Shown here one piece after another: positions 1-9,676 of a stretch of DNA of 42,858 nt. Within the stretch, counting starts at the first letter, position 1, and each line of letters begins with the position of its first letter. The DNA is from UMGS1663 sp963558185 (GTDB taxonomy: Bacteria > Bacillota > Clostridia > TANB77 > CAG-508). The position numbers and the translations under genes are program-made. The stretch is from assembly GCA_963558185.1 (NCBI GenBank), contig CAUWFE010000013.1, forward strand, positions 1 to 42,858, in the 5' to 3' direction. A model generated the notes under the pieces. The model was given only the letters and a program-made list of their open reading frames with translations. It did no database searches and was not told where the DNA came from.

Positions 1-21
1 AACGCTAAAACCCTTGAGGGA

Positions 22-60
<39 letters not shown>

Positions 61-105
61 CAGATTTAATGAAAAAATAAAAGTAAAAAATAATATAAAT
101 AAGTT

Positions 106-164
106 AAAAAAAGATAGCAAAACAATGCCTGTAATAGATACAGGTTAATTTTGCTATCTTTTTT
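106..164 (+). terminator. Nested hairpin with U-run (terminator or attenuator)
   Basis: The outer stem pairs AAAAAAGATAGCAAAA with TTTTGCTATCTTTTTT. An inner stem pairs CCTGT (128-132) with ACAGG (140-144). The arm ends in a T run, as in an intrinsic terminator. Because it lies just upstream of the coding region it could end an upstream transcript or act as an attenuator. Confidence 0.6.
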
Positions 165-207
165 GCATCTGTGCAAACACGATTACACAAATACGAGGAG
201 GAAAGCG

Positions 208-2406
208 ATGAAAGCAATATTAAAGGAAAATAAAGGTATAACATTAGTTGCTCTAGTAGTGACAATAGTAGTATTACTAATATTAAGTGGAATAACAATA
301 AATATGGCAATAGGAGAAAATGGAATAATAACAAAAGCCCAAGAAACAGCGAGAAAAACAAATGAAATAGAAGCAAATACACAAAGTTATTTAAATGAAC
401 TGCAACAGGATGTGGCAGAAGAATTAGCAAATGCAGATATAGAAATTTACTTAGATAAAACAGAAAGTAATGTTAATAGTGTAATAATAACTATAGAAGG
501 AACAATAAAAGATGATGAAATCATAGAAATAGAGTGCCCAGATGGAAGCAAAGTTCAAGGCAATATAGCAACATATGAAGTAAATAAAAATGGAGAATAT
601 GTATTTTGGATAAGAACTAAAAAAGGAAGACATATATCAAGAAGTATAAGTGTAACAAATATAAAGGAAGATGGAATTGATTTAACAGGACTAGTAACGG
701 GAGAAGATAAACATAATCATATATATGAAACAAAATATGATAATAATAATCATTGGAGTGAATGCATAATTTGTGGAAATAGGATAAATGTTGCAAGTCA
801 TAATAAAGTTTTAAGTGGAAATCCAGCTACTTGTGATGTATATGTAAATTTAGGAAAAGAAGTATGTACAGATAATTGTGGATACGAAAAGCAAGTTGAA
901 AGATTAGAACATATTAGACCAGAAAAGTTAAGTTGGCAAGATTATTTAGGGATAGAACATATAGTATTTCAATGCGAAAGATGTGGAGGCAGGGGTAGCA
1001 ATGGTTTAATAGAATACCATACGTTTGATATTAATGGTAAGATAATGAATTTTATGCAAATGATAAATGAGGGAATAGATGTTCATAAATGTGGTATTAA
1101 ACAATGTACGGTATGTAAACTAAATATTGATTTAAATAAACATTCATTTTATTCAAATACATGTTACTTATGCGGTAAACAATATGGACCTACAGCGACA
1201 ATTGAAGTTAAACAAAACATACTAATAGAGGATGAAGCAAAAATAGACTTAATAAATAATGATATACAATATGTATATGTAAATGTGGACACAAAAGGAT
1301 TAAATCTTTATAGTGTAGCTGCAAAAAGTTTACTTGGAGGAAATTATCAAGTAGGAATACCACAATTATTAGATAAACAAGGAAATTTATGGACATATAA
1401 AGTACCAATATCATTAAAAGATAGAACAAAAAACATTACAGAGAAAATGGAATTACTATTTGAATGGAATTCTAGCATAGGAACAGGAGAAGTACTAGAT
1501 GGAATATATATAGGATATGGCTCTTTAAGAGAAGAAATATCACCTAATATTATACCAGTAAATACAAGACCAACAATTATAAGCATAGAACAAATAAATG
1601 AAAAAACAGTAGGAGAATGGACAACTAAGAAAAAGTTAAAAATAAAAGGAACATGTCCAAAAAGAGAAATAGTATATATTTCAATGTATGATGATACAGG
1701 AAAGGCAATATTTGAAAATAAAGCAACACAAGTAATAAATGGAAATTATGAATATATATCAGATTATGGAATAGAAGCATTTAGAGAAAGAAACTTTACA
1801 ATAAAAGTTAAAGATATTTTTGAAAATGAAGAACAACAAATCTTAAAATTATCTAAAGTGGATTCACAAGCACCATCTATAATATCAGATAAAGAATATA
1901 ATAAAGAATGGTCAAAAAATAAATTTGTAGAATTACAAGTAGAAGAAAAAGGAATAGGAGAAGTACAAATAGCATTTAATGATGAAAGTGACTATAAGTA
2001 TGCAGAAAAGAAAGATGGAAACTATATAAGAAACTATAAATTTATAGGAGACATATATCAAGAAATGCAAGGTGCAATATATTTAAAAGATGGACTAGGG
2101 AATATACGAACAGAAAGAATAAGTATAGGAAAAATAGATGGAACAAGTCCAACAATAACAAAAGTAGAAACAAGAAAAGAAGAAGAAAATATAGTAGTAA
2201 CAATAACAGCAAATGATATAAATGAAAAATTAGGACAAGAAGGTTCAGGAGTAGGAGGGTATGCGATAACAAACACAAAACAATTACCAGAAGATAGTAT
2301 GTATCAAGAAAATAACGAAATACAATTACAAGAATCAGGAATATATTATGTTTATGTAAAAGATAAAGTAGGAAATATATCAGCAAGATATGAATTGAAC
2401 ATTTAA
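208..2406 (+). CDS. Pilin-like N-terminus surface protein with CxxC motifs and Ig-like tail
   Basis: The start is ATG 208, after a GAGGAGG site at 195-201; a longer upstream reading lacks such a site. The 732-residue product begins with a prepilin-like leader (ENKGITLVALVVTIVVLLIL): a cut after Gly would expose a hydrophobic helix, but the usual Glu at position 5 of the mature protein is Ala. A Lys/Glu-rich segment follows, then a cysteine-rich part (about residues 170-380) with several CxxC pairs such as CIICG, CERCG and CYLCG and HxH-type spacing, of the kind common in Clostridia surface proteins. The C-terminal third looks like Ig-like modules, ending in GIYYVYVKDKVGN. Probably exported and attached to the cell surface by the N-terminal helix. 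The exact role is unknown. Confidence 0.8.
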   Translation: MKAILKENKGITLVALVVTIVVLLILSGITINMAIGENGIITKAQETARKTNEIEANTQSYLNELQQDVAEELANADIEIYLDKTESNVNSVIITIEGTIKDDEIIEIECPDGSKVQGNIATYEVNKNGEYVFWIRTKKGRHISRSISVTNIKEDGIDLTGLVTGEDKHNHIYETKYDNNNHWSECIICGNRINVASHNKVLSGNPATCDVYVNLGKEVCTDNCGYEKQVERLEHIRPEKLSWQDYLGIEHIVFQCERCGGRGSNGLIEYHTFDINGKIMNFMQMINEGIDVHKCGIKQCTVCKLNIDLNKHSFYSNTCYLCGKQYGPTATIEVKQNILIEDEAKIDLINNDIQYVYVNVDTKGLNLYSVAAKSLLGGNYQVGIPQLLDKQGNLWTYKVPISLKDRTKNITEKMELLFEWNSSIGTGEVLDGIYIGYGSLREEISPNIIPVNTRPTIISIEQINEKTVGEWTTKKKLKIKGTCPKREIVYISMYDDTGKAIFENKATQVINGNYEYISDYGIEAFRERNFTIKVKDIFENEEQQILKLSKVDSQAPSIISDKEYNKEWSKNKFVELQVEEKGIGEVQIAFNDESDYKYAEKKDGNYIRNYKFIGDIYQEMQGAIYLKDGLGNIRTERISIGKIDGTSPTITKVETRKEEENIVVTITANDINEKLGQEGSGVGGYAITNTKQLPEDSMYQENNEIQLQESGIYYVYVKDKVGNISARYELNI

Positions 2407-2541
2407 AATTTTAAAATTGTTCTCAAAAGAAAATTATGTAATATAATTGTAACAAAAATGTAAAGAAAAAACTATAGAAAGATATAAATATATATTGTAT
2501 AATAAAAACAAAAAAGGAAAATAAAGAACATGAAAAATCAA

Positions 2542-2668
2542 AACGCTAGAAGCCTTGAGAGAGTATATATCGACAGATTTAATGAAATAAAAAATAATAA
2601 AATACAAATAAAAAAAGATAGCAAAATAAAGCCTGTAATAGATACAGGTTGATTTTGCTATCTTTTTT
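2542..2668 (+). repeat. Leader-type repeat, copy 2, with nested hairpin
   Basis: Same block order as copy 1. The outer stem is 2611-2626 with 2653-2668, the inner stem CCTGT 2632-2636 with ACAGG 2644-2648, and the arm ends in six T. The stem arms are identical to copy 1. Here a separate promoter lies downstream at 2738-2766, so this hairpin probably also ends transcription from the first pilin-like gene, which has no other terminator. The intergenic stretch 2407-2822 holds only this repeat and that promoter. Confidence 0.7.
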
Positions 2669-2737
2669 GATAGGGGGTTATTATATGTATGGTTAAAGAT
2701 GTAACAAAACTGAAATATAAATGTAACCATTATGTAA

Positions 2738-2766
2738 TTGAATTAAACAAAAGGATAATATATAAT
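2738..2766 (+). promoter_or_regulatory. Promoter of second pilin-like gene
   Basis: TTGAAT and TATAAT are separated by 17 bases, about 57 bases before the start codon. Confidence 0.6.
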
Positions 2767-2822
2767 TTAAATTGTATAGAATGAAATATAAAATAGCAAA
2801 ATATAACAAAGGAGAGAGAAGT

Positions 2823-4100
2823 ATGAATAAATTATTAAAAAATAAACAAGGTGTAACCTTAATAGCATTAGTAGTAACAATAGTAATATTAATTATTTTA
2901 GCAGGTGTAAGTATGGCAATGGTATTAGGAAATAACGGAATATTTGAGCAAGCCAAAAAAGGAGCAAACTCAATGGCGGAGGCAGAAGTAAATACACAAA
3001 AAGGATTTAACAGTATGTCATCTGAAATTGATAAAATACTAAATGGGAATGGAAGTTCAGAACAACCAGAAGAAACAAAAAGTGAAATAGAAAGGGCAAA
3101 AGAAACAGGAAAAGAATTTACAGATCCAAAAACAGAAATAACAGATTCAAAAGGAAATAAGGTAGTAATTCCAGGAGGCTTTAAAGTAGCCAAAGATTCA
3201 GGAGATACAGTTGAGCAAGGAATAGTAATAGAAGATGTATCAGCAACAGAAGATGAAAATGTAAAAGGAAGTCAATTTGTATGGATACCAGTAGGAACAT
3301 TTATAAAGGATGATGGAAGTACAAGTAGCGAAATAATTTTGGGAAGATATACATTTAATAAAACAGATGGAACTCCAACATTAGTACAAGCAGCATATAC
3401 TAAAGAAAACCCAGAGAACTATACAAAACATGATGAAACAGAAATTATAAATTCTAGGTATATAGAATTAGCAGAGTATAGACAAGGAACAATAGATAAT
3501 TCAAATCATGATAATGATTTAAATGCAACATCAGAAGACTTAAAATCATTTGTAGAAAGTACAAAAAGAAATGGAGGGTATTATATAGCAAGATATGAAG
3601 CAAGTTATGCAAGTGGAAGTAGTACATTAGATTATAAAGCAGCAAGCAAACAGTCAAAGGCTAATTCAATAAATAGTATGAATTATACAGCTAGAACATT
3701 GTGAAATTTTATTACACAATTAGATGCTTCAAAGGTATCAATAAATACATATAGTGGTTCTACAACAGTAAAAAGTGATTTAATGAATAGTTATGCATGG
3801 GATACAGCAATAGTGTATATCCAAGAAGCTGGAAATGCAAATTATGCAAATCAAATTAGCAAAAATAAATTACTATCAGATACAGGAGCAAATAGTGATG
3901 AAGTATGTAAAATAAATGATATGGCATCAAACTTATATGAGTGGACAACAGAGAGTTCAAAGATTAATAGATATGTATGTACAGATAGAGGAGGGGCATA
4001 CATAGAACTAAATGCAAAGGTAACTGATAGATTTAATAATAATGCTTTTAATGTGCATGAGTATTTTGGTTTTAGATTATGCACATATATAATAAATTAA
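2823..4100 (+). pseudogene. Pilin-like protein with FGE/sulfatase-modifying-like domain, broken by in-frame TGA
   Basis: ATG 2823 follows GGAGAGAG. The frame runs 293 codons to TGA at 3702-3704 and then continues unbroken to TAA at 4098-4100, 425 codons in all. The N-terminus is a prepilin-like helix (NKQGVTLIALVVTIVILIIL), again without Glu at position 5. From about residue 150 it resembles the formylglycine-generating-enzyme-like fold: FVWIPVGTF, GGYYIARYEASY, then past the stop NDMASNLYEWTTESS, RGGAYIE and FGFRLC. The stop lies where the fold has a Trp (TARTL-W-NFITQLDAS), so TGG to TGA is the simplest explanation. Proteins with this N-terminus and fold are probably surface or pilus-like display proteins, not enzymes. 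If the stop is real the product loses the core of the fold; if it is an assembly error the gene is intact. Confidence 0.8.
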
Positions 4101-4110
4101 GAAATAAAAG

Positions 4111-4154
4111 AAATAAAAGAAGTAAAAGTACAAAATGTTTTACTTCTTTTATTT
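4111..4154 (+). terminator. Intrinsic terminator after pilin-like gene 2
   Basis: A perfect 17-bp stem (4111-4127 with 4138-4154) with a 10-base loop and a T-rich tail. It begins 10 bases after the stop codon. Confidence 0.85.
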
Positions 4155-4170
4155 TTATTTCCAACTTTTC

Positions 4171-4199
4171 TTGTTTATATTTTTTTAGTATGATATAAT
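4171..4199 (+). promoter_or_regulatory. Promoter of rsmE
   Basis: TTGTTT and a perfect TATAAT with a 17-base spacer, 25 bases before the rsmE start. The leader would be short. Confidence 0.65.
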
Positions 4200-4224
4200 T
4201 ACAAAAAAATAAATGGAGAGAAAA

Positions 4225-4977
4225 ATGCAAAAATTTTTTGTAGAAAATGAAAAAATAAAAGAAAATGAAATTATAATAACAGGTACTGATGTAAATCATA
4301 TTTTAAATGTATTAAGATTAAAAGAAAATGATAAAATACAAGTATGTGACAAGCAAAATGCACATAATTATATTGTTAAAATATTAAAATATGATAAAGA
4401 AAAAATTATCACACAAATAGTAAAAGAAGAAAAAGCAACAATAGAATCAGATATTATTATAGATGTGTACCAAGGACTACCAAAAGCAGACAAAATGGAA
4501 TTGATTATACAGAAAACAACCGAAATAGGGGTAAACAAAATAATACCTGTACAAATGGAAAGAAGCATTGTAAAAATAGACCAAAAAGCTTGTATAAAGA
4601 AAATTGAAAGATGGCAAAAAATTGCAGAAGTAGCAGCAAAACAAAGTAAAAGAGATATAATACCACAAGTTGAAAATATAATAGATATTACAAAATTAAT
4701 AGATAAAATAAAAGAATATAACATATTTATAATTGCATATGAAGAAGAAAAAGATTTAACTTTAAAAAACATATTAAAAGAAGTAAAAAAGGAAAAAAGA
4801 CCAATAAAAATAGGTTTTTTAATAGGGCCAGAGGGAGGAATTGACAATAAAGAGATAGAAAAATTAAAAAAGACAAATGCAAAAATAATTACTTTAGGAA
4901 AAAGAATATTAAGAACTGAAACAGCACCAATAGTGCTTTCCTCTAATATTATGTACGAATTAGAAAATGAAGAATAG
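4225..4977 (+). CDS. rsmE: 16S rRNA m3U1498 methyltransferase RsmE
   Basis: RsmE uses S-adenosylmethionine to methylate N3 of U1498 in 16S rRNA. ATG 4225 has GGAGAG just upstream and gives MQKFFVENE, the usual RsmE start; an in-frame ATG at 4213 overlaps that ribosome site. The 250-residue product has the family marks of the SPOUT knot: GLPKADKMELIIQKTTEIGV in the middle, IGPEGGIDNKEIEKL near residue 200, and the C-terminal LGKRILRTETA. Length is normal. In many Bacillota rsmE follows prmA; here it starts a transcription unit on its own promoter. The next gene starts 10 bases after its stop. Confidence 0.93.
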   Translation: MQKFFVENEKIKENEIIITGTDVNHILNVLRLKENDKIQVCDKQNAHNYIVKILKYDKEKIITQIVKEEKATIESDIIIDVYQGLPKADKMELIIQKTTEIGVNKIIPVQMERSIVKIDQKACIKKIERWQKIAEVAAKQSKRDIIPQVENIIDITKLIDKIKEYNIFIIAYEEEKDLTLKNILKEVKKEKRPIKIGFLIGPEGGIDNKEIEKLKKTNAKIITLGKRILRTETAPIVLSSNIMYELENEE

Positions 4978-4987
4978 GAGAAAAACT

Positions 4988-5746
4988 ATGAAAAAGAAAG
5001 AAGAATTAAATACAAAAAAAGAAGAAACAGAAGATAAAAAGGTACAAAAACTAAAACAGCCAAAGGAAACTATACAGCAAGAAAATAAAAAAGATGCAAA
5101 AGAGAAAGAAAACACAAAAAAGAAAAAAAGTATCAAAAAGCAGGAGCAAAAACAACAAAAAAATAAAGAGCAACAGAAAGAAACAAAAAAACAAGAATCA
5201 GAAGAAGATATAAAAGAAGAAAATGAAACAAAAGCACTTGCAAAAATAGATATAAAAAGTAAAGAAATTTTAGATAAAATATCAAAAGAAATAAAAAGGC
5301 AAAAACAAGTATCTGAAAACAAAATGAAAATAACTCAAATTATAATTACAAAAAATATAATAATTGCAGCAGGAATAATTTTGTACTTTATGTTTTTCAA
5401 AATAGCATATATACAATTAGATTTATTATATTTTGTGAAATTAGTAAATGCCTTTAGCATTATAACAATGGTATGTACAATAATAATATTTGAAGTAGCA
5501 TATAAAAAAGATAATGATATGTTAGCTATAAATGGTATAGAATTTATGTTTTTAGCAATAACAACATTACTTATAAAATTTGCATATATGGAATATAAAC
5601 AATATTTTATTATGCTATTAACTGTAGTTCCAATATTATATGCAATATATTATTTAGCAAAGTCAATCAGGTTTTACATAAAAACTAAAAAGAAATTTAA
5701 AAATAATGCATTAGAAATAAAAGATATAGTAAAAACAAAAAAATAA
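4988..5746 (+). CDS. Membrane protein with long charged N-terminal tail
   Basis: The start ATG 4988 follows AGGAGA at 4976. The 252-residue product has a strongly Lys/Glu/Gln-rich, probably disordered or coiled-coil tail of about 110 residues. About four hydrophobic segments follow (IIIAAGIILYFMFF, FSIITMVCTIIIF, FMFLAITTLLI, FIMLLTVVPILYAIYYL) and a basic C-terminus. I do not recognise the family. It is probably cotranscribed with rsmE. The low-complexity tail makes similarity searches on it unreliable. Confidence 0.75.
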   Translation: MKKKEELNTKKEETEDKKVQKLKQPKETIQQENKKDAKEKENTKKKKSIKKQEQKQQKNKEQQKETKKQESEEDIKEENETKALAKIDIKSKEILDKISKEIKRQKQVSENKMKITQIIITKNIIIAAGIILYFMFFKIAYIQLDLLYFVKLVNAFSIITMVCTIIIFEVAYKKDNDMLAINGIEFMFLAITTLLIKFAYMEYKQYFIMLLTVVPILYAIYYLAKSIRFYIKTKKKFKNNALEIKDIVKTKK

Positions 5747-5920
5747 TATAAAGAAATACTAGACTTCTTCATAAATATGTAGTAAAATTATAAGAACTTA
5801 TAAGAATGTTACATTGCAAATTGTATATGGCACTTAACTCATTACAAAAGTAATTATTTTTTAATTTGAAATTTACAAAAGAATTAAAAAATTTTAATTG
5901 TAGGATAGGAGGAAAAAAAT

Positions 5921-6181
5921 ATGCAAATTATAAATGTAGGATTTGGAAATATTGTTGCAGCAAATCGAATTATTGCTATAGTAAGTCCTGAATCAGCACC
6001 AATAAAAAGAATAATACAAGATTCAAAAGAAAATGGTTCAGCTATTGATGCAACTTGCGGAAGAAAAACAAGAGCTGTAATAATTATGGATACTGGTAAT
6101 ATAGTATTGTCTGCGATGCAACCTGAAACAATAGCAGGTAGAGCAGAAAAAAATAATGATAAAAAAGAAGAGGTGAATTAA
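5921..6181 (+). CDS. remA: RemA-like DNA-binding regulator (DUF370)
   Basis: An 86-residue protein with AGGAGG at its ribosome site. Phrases such as NVGFGN, IAIVSPESAPIKR and ATCGRKTRAVIIMDTGN are typical of the RemA/DUF370 family. In Bacillus subtilis RemA activates matrix and osmoprotection genes by binding repeated sites as a ring-shaped oligomer. The gene lies just before rpoZ and gmk, as DUF370 proteins do across Bacillota. No clear promoter was found in the 174 bases upstream, which are AT-rich and otherwise featureless. Confidence 0.9.
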   Translation: MQIINVGFGNIVAANRIIAIVSPESAPIKRIIQDSKENGSAIDATCGRKTRAVIIMDTGNIVLSAMQPETIAGRAEKNNDKKEEVN

Positions 6182-6183
6182 TT

Positions 6184-6375
6184 ATGATGGTAAAACCAAC
6201 AACAGCAGAACTAGTAAAGCATTCAGAAAATAAATTTAGATTAGTAATTGCAACAGCTAAAAGAGCAAGACAAATTTCAACAGGTAGTGAAATATTAACA
6301 GATGTAGATGAACAATCACCTGTTACACTAGCTGCAAATGAAATTGCAGAAGGAAAGGTGAAGGTAGTATGTTAG
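6184..6375 (+). CDS. rpoZ: RNA polymerase omega subunit
   Basis: A 63-residue protein with the omega features KPTTAELVKHSENKFRLVI and ATAKRARQI, followed by a short acidic part and TLAANEIAEGKV. Omega helps assemble and stabilise RNA polymerase by clamping beta prime. GAGGTG lies 9 bases before the ATG-ATG pair; either Met could be first. It begins 2 bases after remA and overlaps gmk by 7 bases, so the three are translationally coupled. The usual Bacillota order is remA-gmk-rpoZ; here rpoZ and gmk are swapped. Confidence 0.88.
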   Translation: MMVKPTTAELVKHSENKFRLVIATAKRARQISTGSEILTDVDEQSPVTLAANEIAEGKVKVVC

Positions 6376-6944
6376 TATTATTAGCAGGAGTAGCAGGAGC
6401 TGGAAAAAATACTGTACAAAGAGAACTAATGAAAAGAAATAAAAACATTGTTGCAATTCCTTCATATACAACAAGAGAACAAAGACCAGGTGATATACCA
6501 GGTGAAACATATAATTTTGTTTCTAAAGAAGAATTTGAAAGTATGATAGAAAAGGGAGAATTCTATGAATATGATGTGCACCATAACAATTATTATGGAA
6601 CATCTAAAAAAATTCTAAGTGATAAAGTAAAAGAAGGAAAAGTAATAGTAAAAGATATAGATGTAAATGGCGTAGAAAATTTAGTAAAACTATTAAAAAA
6701 TGATGTAAAAATAGTAACTATATTTTTAAGAGTACCAAAAAATATATTAATACAAAGACTAAAAAATAGAGTAGACAAGCCAAGTGAAAACGAAATTGAA
6801 ATGAGAATTTCTAGATTAGAATATGAAGAATCAAAAATGGGAGAATATGATTATATGATAAAAAATAATAGTCTAGAAAAAACAGTAGAAGTAATTGAGC
6901 AAATTATAAAAAGTGAATATAATATAAGAGAAGTTGAATTTTAA
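6369..6944 (+). CDS. gmk: Guanylate kinase (unusual P-loop)
   Basis: Guanylate kinase converts GMP and ATP to GDP and ADP. The 191-residue product carries the GMP-binding signatures SYTTREQRPGD, YNFVSKEEFE and GEFYEYDVHHNNYYGTS, and a C-terminal lid and helix (FLRVPKNILIQRLKNR). The P-loop reads AGVAGAGKNTV where the family normally has GPSGAGKST: the first part differs and the Ser/Thr position after Lys is Asn followed by Thr. The change is in a key loop, but the rest of the site is intact, so activity is likely though not certain. Its start codon overlaps the end of rpoZ. Confidence 0.88.
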   Translation: MLVLLAGVAGAGKNTVQRELMKRNKNIVAIPSYTTREQRPGDIPGETYNFVSKEEFESMIEKGEFYEYDVHHNNYYGTSKKILSDKVKEGKVIVKDIDVNGVENLVKLLKNDVKIVTIFLRVPKNILIQRLKNRVDKPSENEIEMRISRLEYEESKMGEYDYMIKNNSLEKTVEVIEQIIKSEYNIREVEF

Positions 6945-7004
6945 AAAAATTTAGATACGTTAATAACTATCTAGTATAAAAACCATACTAATATATAAAA
7001 AGGA

Positions 7005-7033
7005 GCCCCCAAGCTGTAAAAAGCTTGGGGGTT
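7005..7033 (-). terminator. Terminator of the orphan minus-strand gene
   Basis: A perfect 10-bp GC-rich stem (CCCCCAAGCT at 7007-7016 with AGCTTGGGGG at 7022-7031). On the minus strand the tail is CTCCTTTTTATA, so it is a good intrinsic terminator for the gene at 7053-7286. On the plus strand no T run follows. Confidence 0.85.
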
Positions 7034-7052
7034 ACAACGTCAAATATTGAAA

Positions 7053-7286
7053 TTAAAAATGACTAAAATCAATTGTACGCTGTTCTTCATTAATGAAAAT
7101 TGGTGCTCTATGCCCTGTGTGTTCCATCAGATAACTCTGACTAAGTTTTGGAACTATCTTTCCTTGTACTTTTACAAGTTCATCAGGATTACGTATAGCA
7201 TCCTTAAGTAATTCTCCATCAGCATCATCCTGATTAATGTTTGTTCCATTTACCCGCCATGGGCATCCACCAACCATCAAAATCAT
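7053..7286 (-). CDS. Orphan 77-residue protein, GC-richer than surroundings
   Basis: On the minus strand TAGGAGGTTC precedes ATG at a normal distance, and a strong terminator follows 22 bases after the stop, so this is a complete gene unit. The product begins MILMVGGCPWRVNGTN and has a central DELVKVQGKIVPKLSQSYL and a C-terminal GHRAPIFINEEQRTIDF. I do not recognise it. It looks cytoplasmic and soluble, with no membrane segment. By eye its GC content is about 40%, clearly above the neighbours, and it runs against a housekeeping operon (gmk, priA), which suggests recent acquisition. It could be a small regulator or a cargo gene; no function is proposed. Confidence 0.8.
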   Translation of the reverse strand: MILMVGGCPWRVNGTNINQDDADGELLKDAIRNPDELVKVQGKIVPKLSQSYLMEHTGHRAPIFINEEQRTIDFSHF

Positions 7287-7429
7287 AAAAGAACCTCCTA
7301 TAAAAAATATTTTATACTAATATATTAACATAAAAACTTACTAAAGTCAAATAAATAAAAATGAAAATTAAAGTAGATTTTTATTCGTTTTTTTGATATA
7401 CTTTCACAATAAAAGCAAAGGAGATAAAA

Positions 7430-9662
7430 ATGTTTGCACAAGTAATAATAAACAGTAATGTAAAACAATTAGATAAAGAATTTTCATATAATATACCTTT
7501 AGAATTAGAAGAAAAAATAAAAATAGGAGATAGAGTATTAGTTCCATTTGGTAGAAGTAAAAAATTAGAAGAAGGCTTTGTAATAAATTTCATACATAAT
7601 TGTGAGTTTGAAACTAAAGATATTGCAAAAATAATTGATGGATTAAAACCAGAGCAGATAAAAATGGCAGAGTGGATATCAAAAAGATATTTTTGCAATT
7701 TAGCAGAAGCGATTAAATTAATGTTACCACCAGGAACAACTTCAAAAGACCCAAGCAAGCATGTAAAAGAAAAGGTAAGGTGTTTTGCAAAAATAAAAAA
7801 CAAAGAAAAGCTAAGAATTGCTGTAAATAATTTTGAAATAAAATCTGAAAAACAAATGCGAATAATATACTTTTTGCTAAAAAATGGAGAAACAGAAGTA
7901 TCAGATTTACTATTATTTGCAGATACTACTAGAGCAGTACTAAAAAATTTACAAAAAAAAGGATTTATAGAAATAAATGAAAAACAAATAAATAGAAATC
8001 CAATAGCTAATAAAACTGCTAAAAAAACAAACAAGTTAATATTTACAGAGGAGCAATTACATGCTTATAACGAGGTTGAAGAAGCAATGGAAGATGGATT
8101 TAATACAAAATTTTTATTATTTGGTGTAACAGGTTCACGGAAAAACAGAGGTATATTTACAATTAATAGAAAAGGCATTAAAACAAGAAAAAGATAGCAT
8201 AATGCTAGTTCCTGAAATTTCATTAACACCACAAATGGTAAATAGATTTATTGCAAGATTTGGAGAAGAAAAAATAGCTGTGCTTCATAGTAAATTAAGC
8301 ATGGGAGAAAGATATGATGAGTGGAATAGAATAAAACAAGGAAAAGCTAAAATAGTAATAGGTGCACGTTCTGCTATATTTGCACCTGTACAGAATTTAG
8401 GACTAATTATAATAGATGAAGAACATGATTCTTCTTATAAATCAGAAATGACACCAAAATATGATGCAAAAGAAATAGCAACTTATTTGTCTAATCAAAA
8501 TAATATACCGCTATTATTAGGAAGTGCAACACCTAATTTATCAACATATTATCAAGCTACAAAAGGAAATATAGAATTATTAGAATTAACTAAAAGAGCC
8601 AATAACTCTAATTTGCCAGAAGTGGAAATTGTAGATTTAAGAGAAGAATTAGCCAATGGAAATCACAGCATGTTTAGTAGTTTATTATATAATAGCATCA
8701 AACAAAATTTAGAAGAAAAGCACCAAACAATATTATTCTTAAATAGAAGAGGATACTCTACATTTATTATGTGCAGAGACTGTGGGTATACAGCAAAATG
8801 TAAAAATTGTAATGTAAGTTTAACATATCATAGAAAAGAAAATAAATTAAAATGTCATTATTGTGGGTATGAGCAAATTCCAATGAAAATTTGTCCACAA
8901 TGTAAAAGTAAAAATATACGTTATTTTGGAACAGGAACACAAAAAGTAGAAGAAGAAATAAAAAAAATATTTCCTGATGCAACAACTATAAGAATGGATG
9001 TAGATACTGTAACTAAAAAAAATTCGCATGAAGAAATATTAAAAAAATTCCAAAAAGATAATATAGATATTTTAATAGGAACACAAATGGTAGTAAAAGG
9101 ACACCACTTTCCTAATGTTACATTAGTAGGAGTGTTAGCAGCAGATAGCTCATTAAATATAGAAGATTTTAGAGCAAATGAAAGAACATTTCAAATTTTA
9201 ACTCAAGTTGCAGGTAGAGCAGGAAGAGAAAAATTACCAGGAAAAGTAGTTATACAAACTTATAACCCAGATAATATAGCAATAGAATTAGCAAGTAAAC
9301 AAAATTATAAAGCTTTTTATGATACAGAAATACTATTGAGAAAACAGTTGAAATATCCGCCTTTTTGCGATATAATAGTAATTGGAGTAAATGGAGAAAG
9401 TGAAGAAAAAGTAAAAACAACAATCAATATGATTCATAAACAAATAAAAGAAAAAATGCTACAAAGAAAAATAGGTATGTTATTATATCCAGTTGTTCCT
9501 TCACCAATAGACAAAATAAACAATAAATATCGTTATAGAATGATTATAAAATGTTTATATAATAATGAAATTCAAAAAATAATAGATGAATCAATAATAG
9601 ATGGGTATAACAATAAAAACATAAAAATTTCTGTAGACTTAAATCCAAATAATATGATGTAA
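7430..9662 (+). pseudogene. priA: Primosomal replication helicase PriA, frameshifted at Walker A
   Basis: PriA restarts stalled replication forks as a 3'-5' helicase. Two overlapping-frame pieces (7430-8197 and 8202-9662) together make a normal-length PriA of about 743 residues. The first ends with LFGVTGS, then goes out of frame; removing one C at 8138 restores GSGKTEVYLQLIEKALKQE and joins the second piece without loss. The second piece has the DEEH box (LIIIDEEHDSSYKSE), the zinc-binding cysteines (CRDCGYTAKCKNC, CHYCGY, CPQCKS) and helicase motifs such as QVAGRAGRE. The break is exactly in the ATP-binding loop. As priA is important for growth, a sequencing or assembly error is at least as likely as a true mutation. 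RBS: AAGGAG before ATG 7430. Confidence 0.93.
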
Positions 9663-9676
9663 AGGAGTGGAAAAGA

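Noticed and set aside
2042..2386. Leu/Phe-rich minus-strand open frames opposite real genes
   Set aside because: They are complements of A-rich coding DNA (giving Leu, Phe, Ile), with no ribosome sites.
3700..3706. TGA read as Trp (altered genetic code)
   Set aside because: TGG is used for Trp throughout, and TGA ends other genes such as dltA and the SGNH gene.
7007..7031. Plus-strand terminator after gmk
   Set aside because: The stem is strong but no T run follows on the plus strand; it fits the minus-strand gene only.
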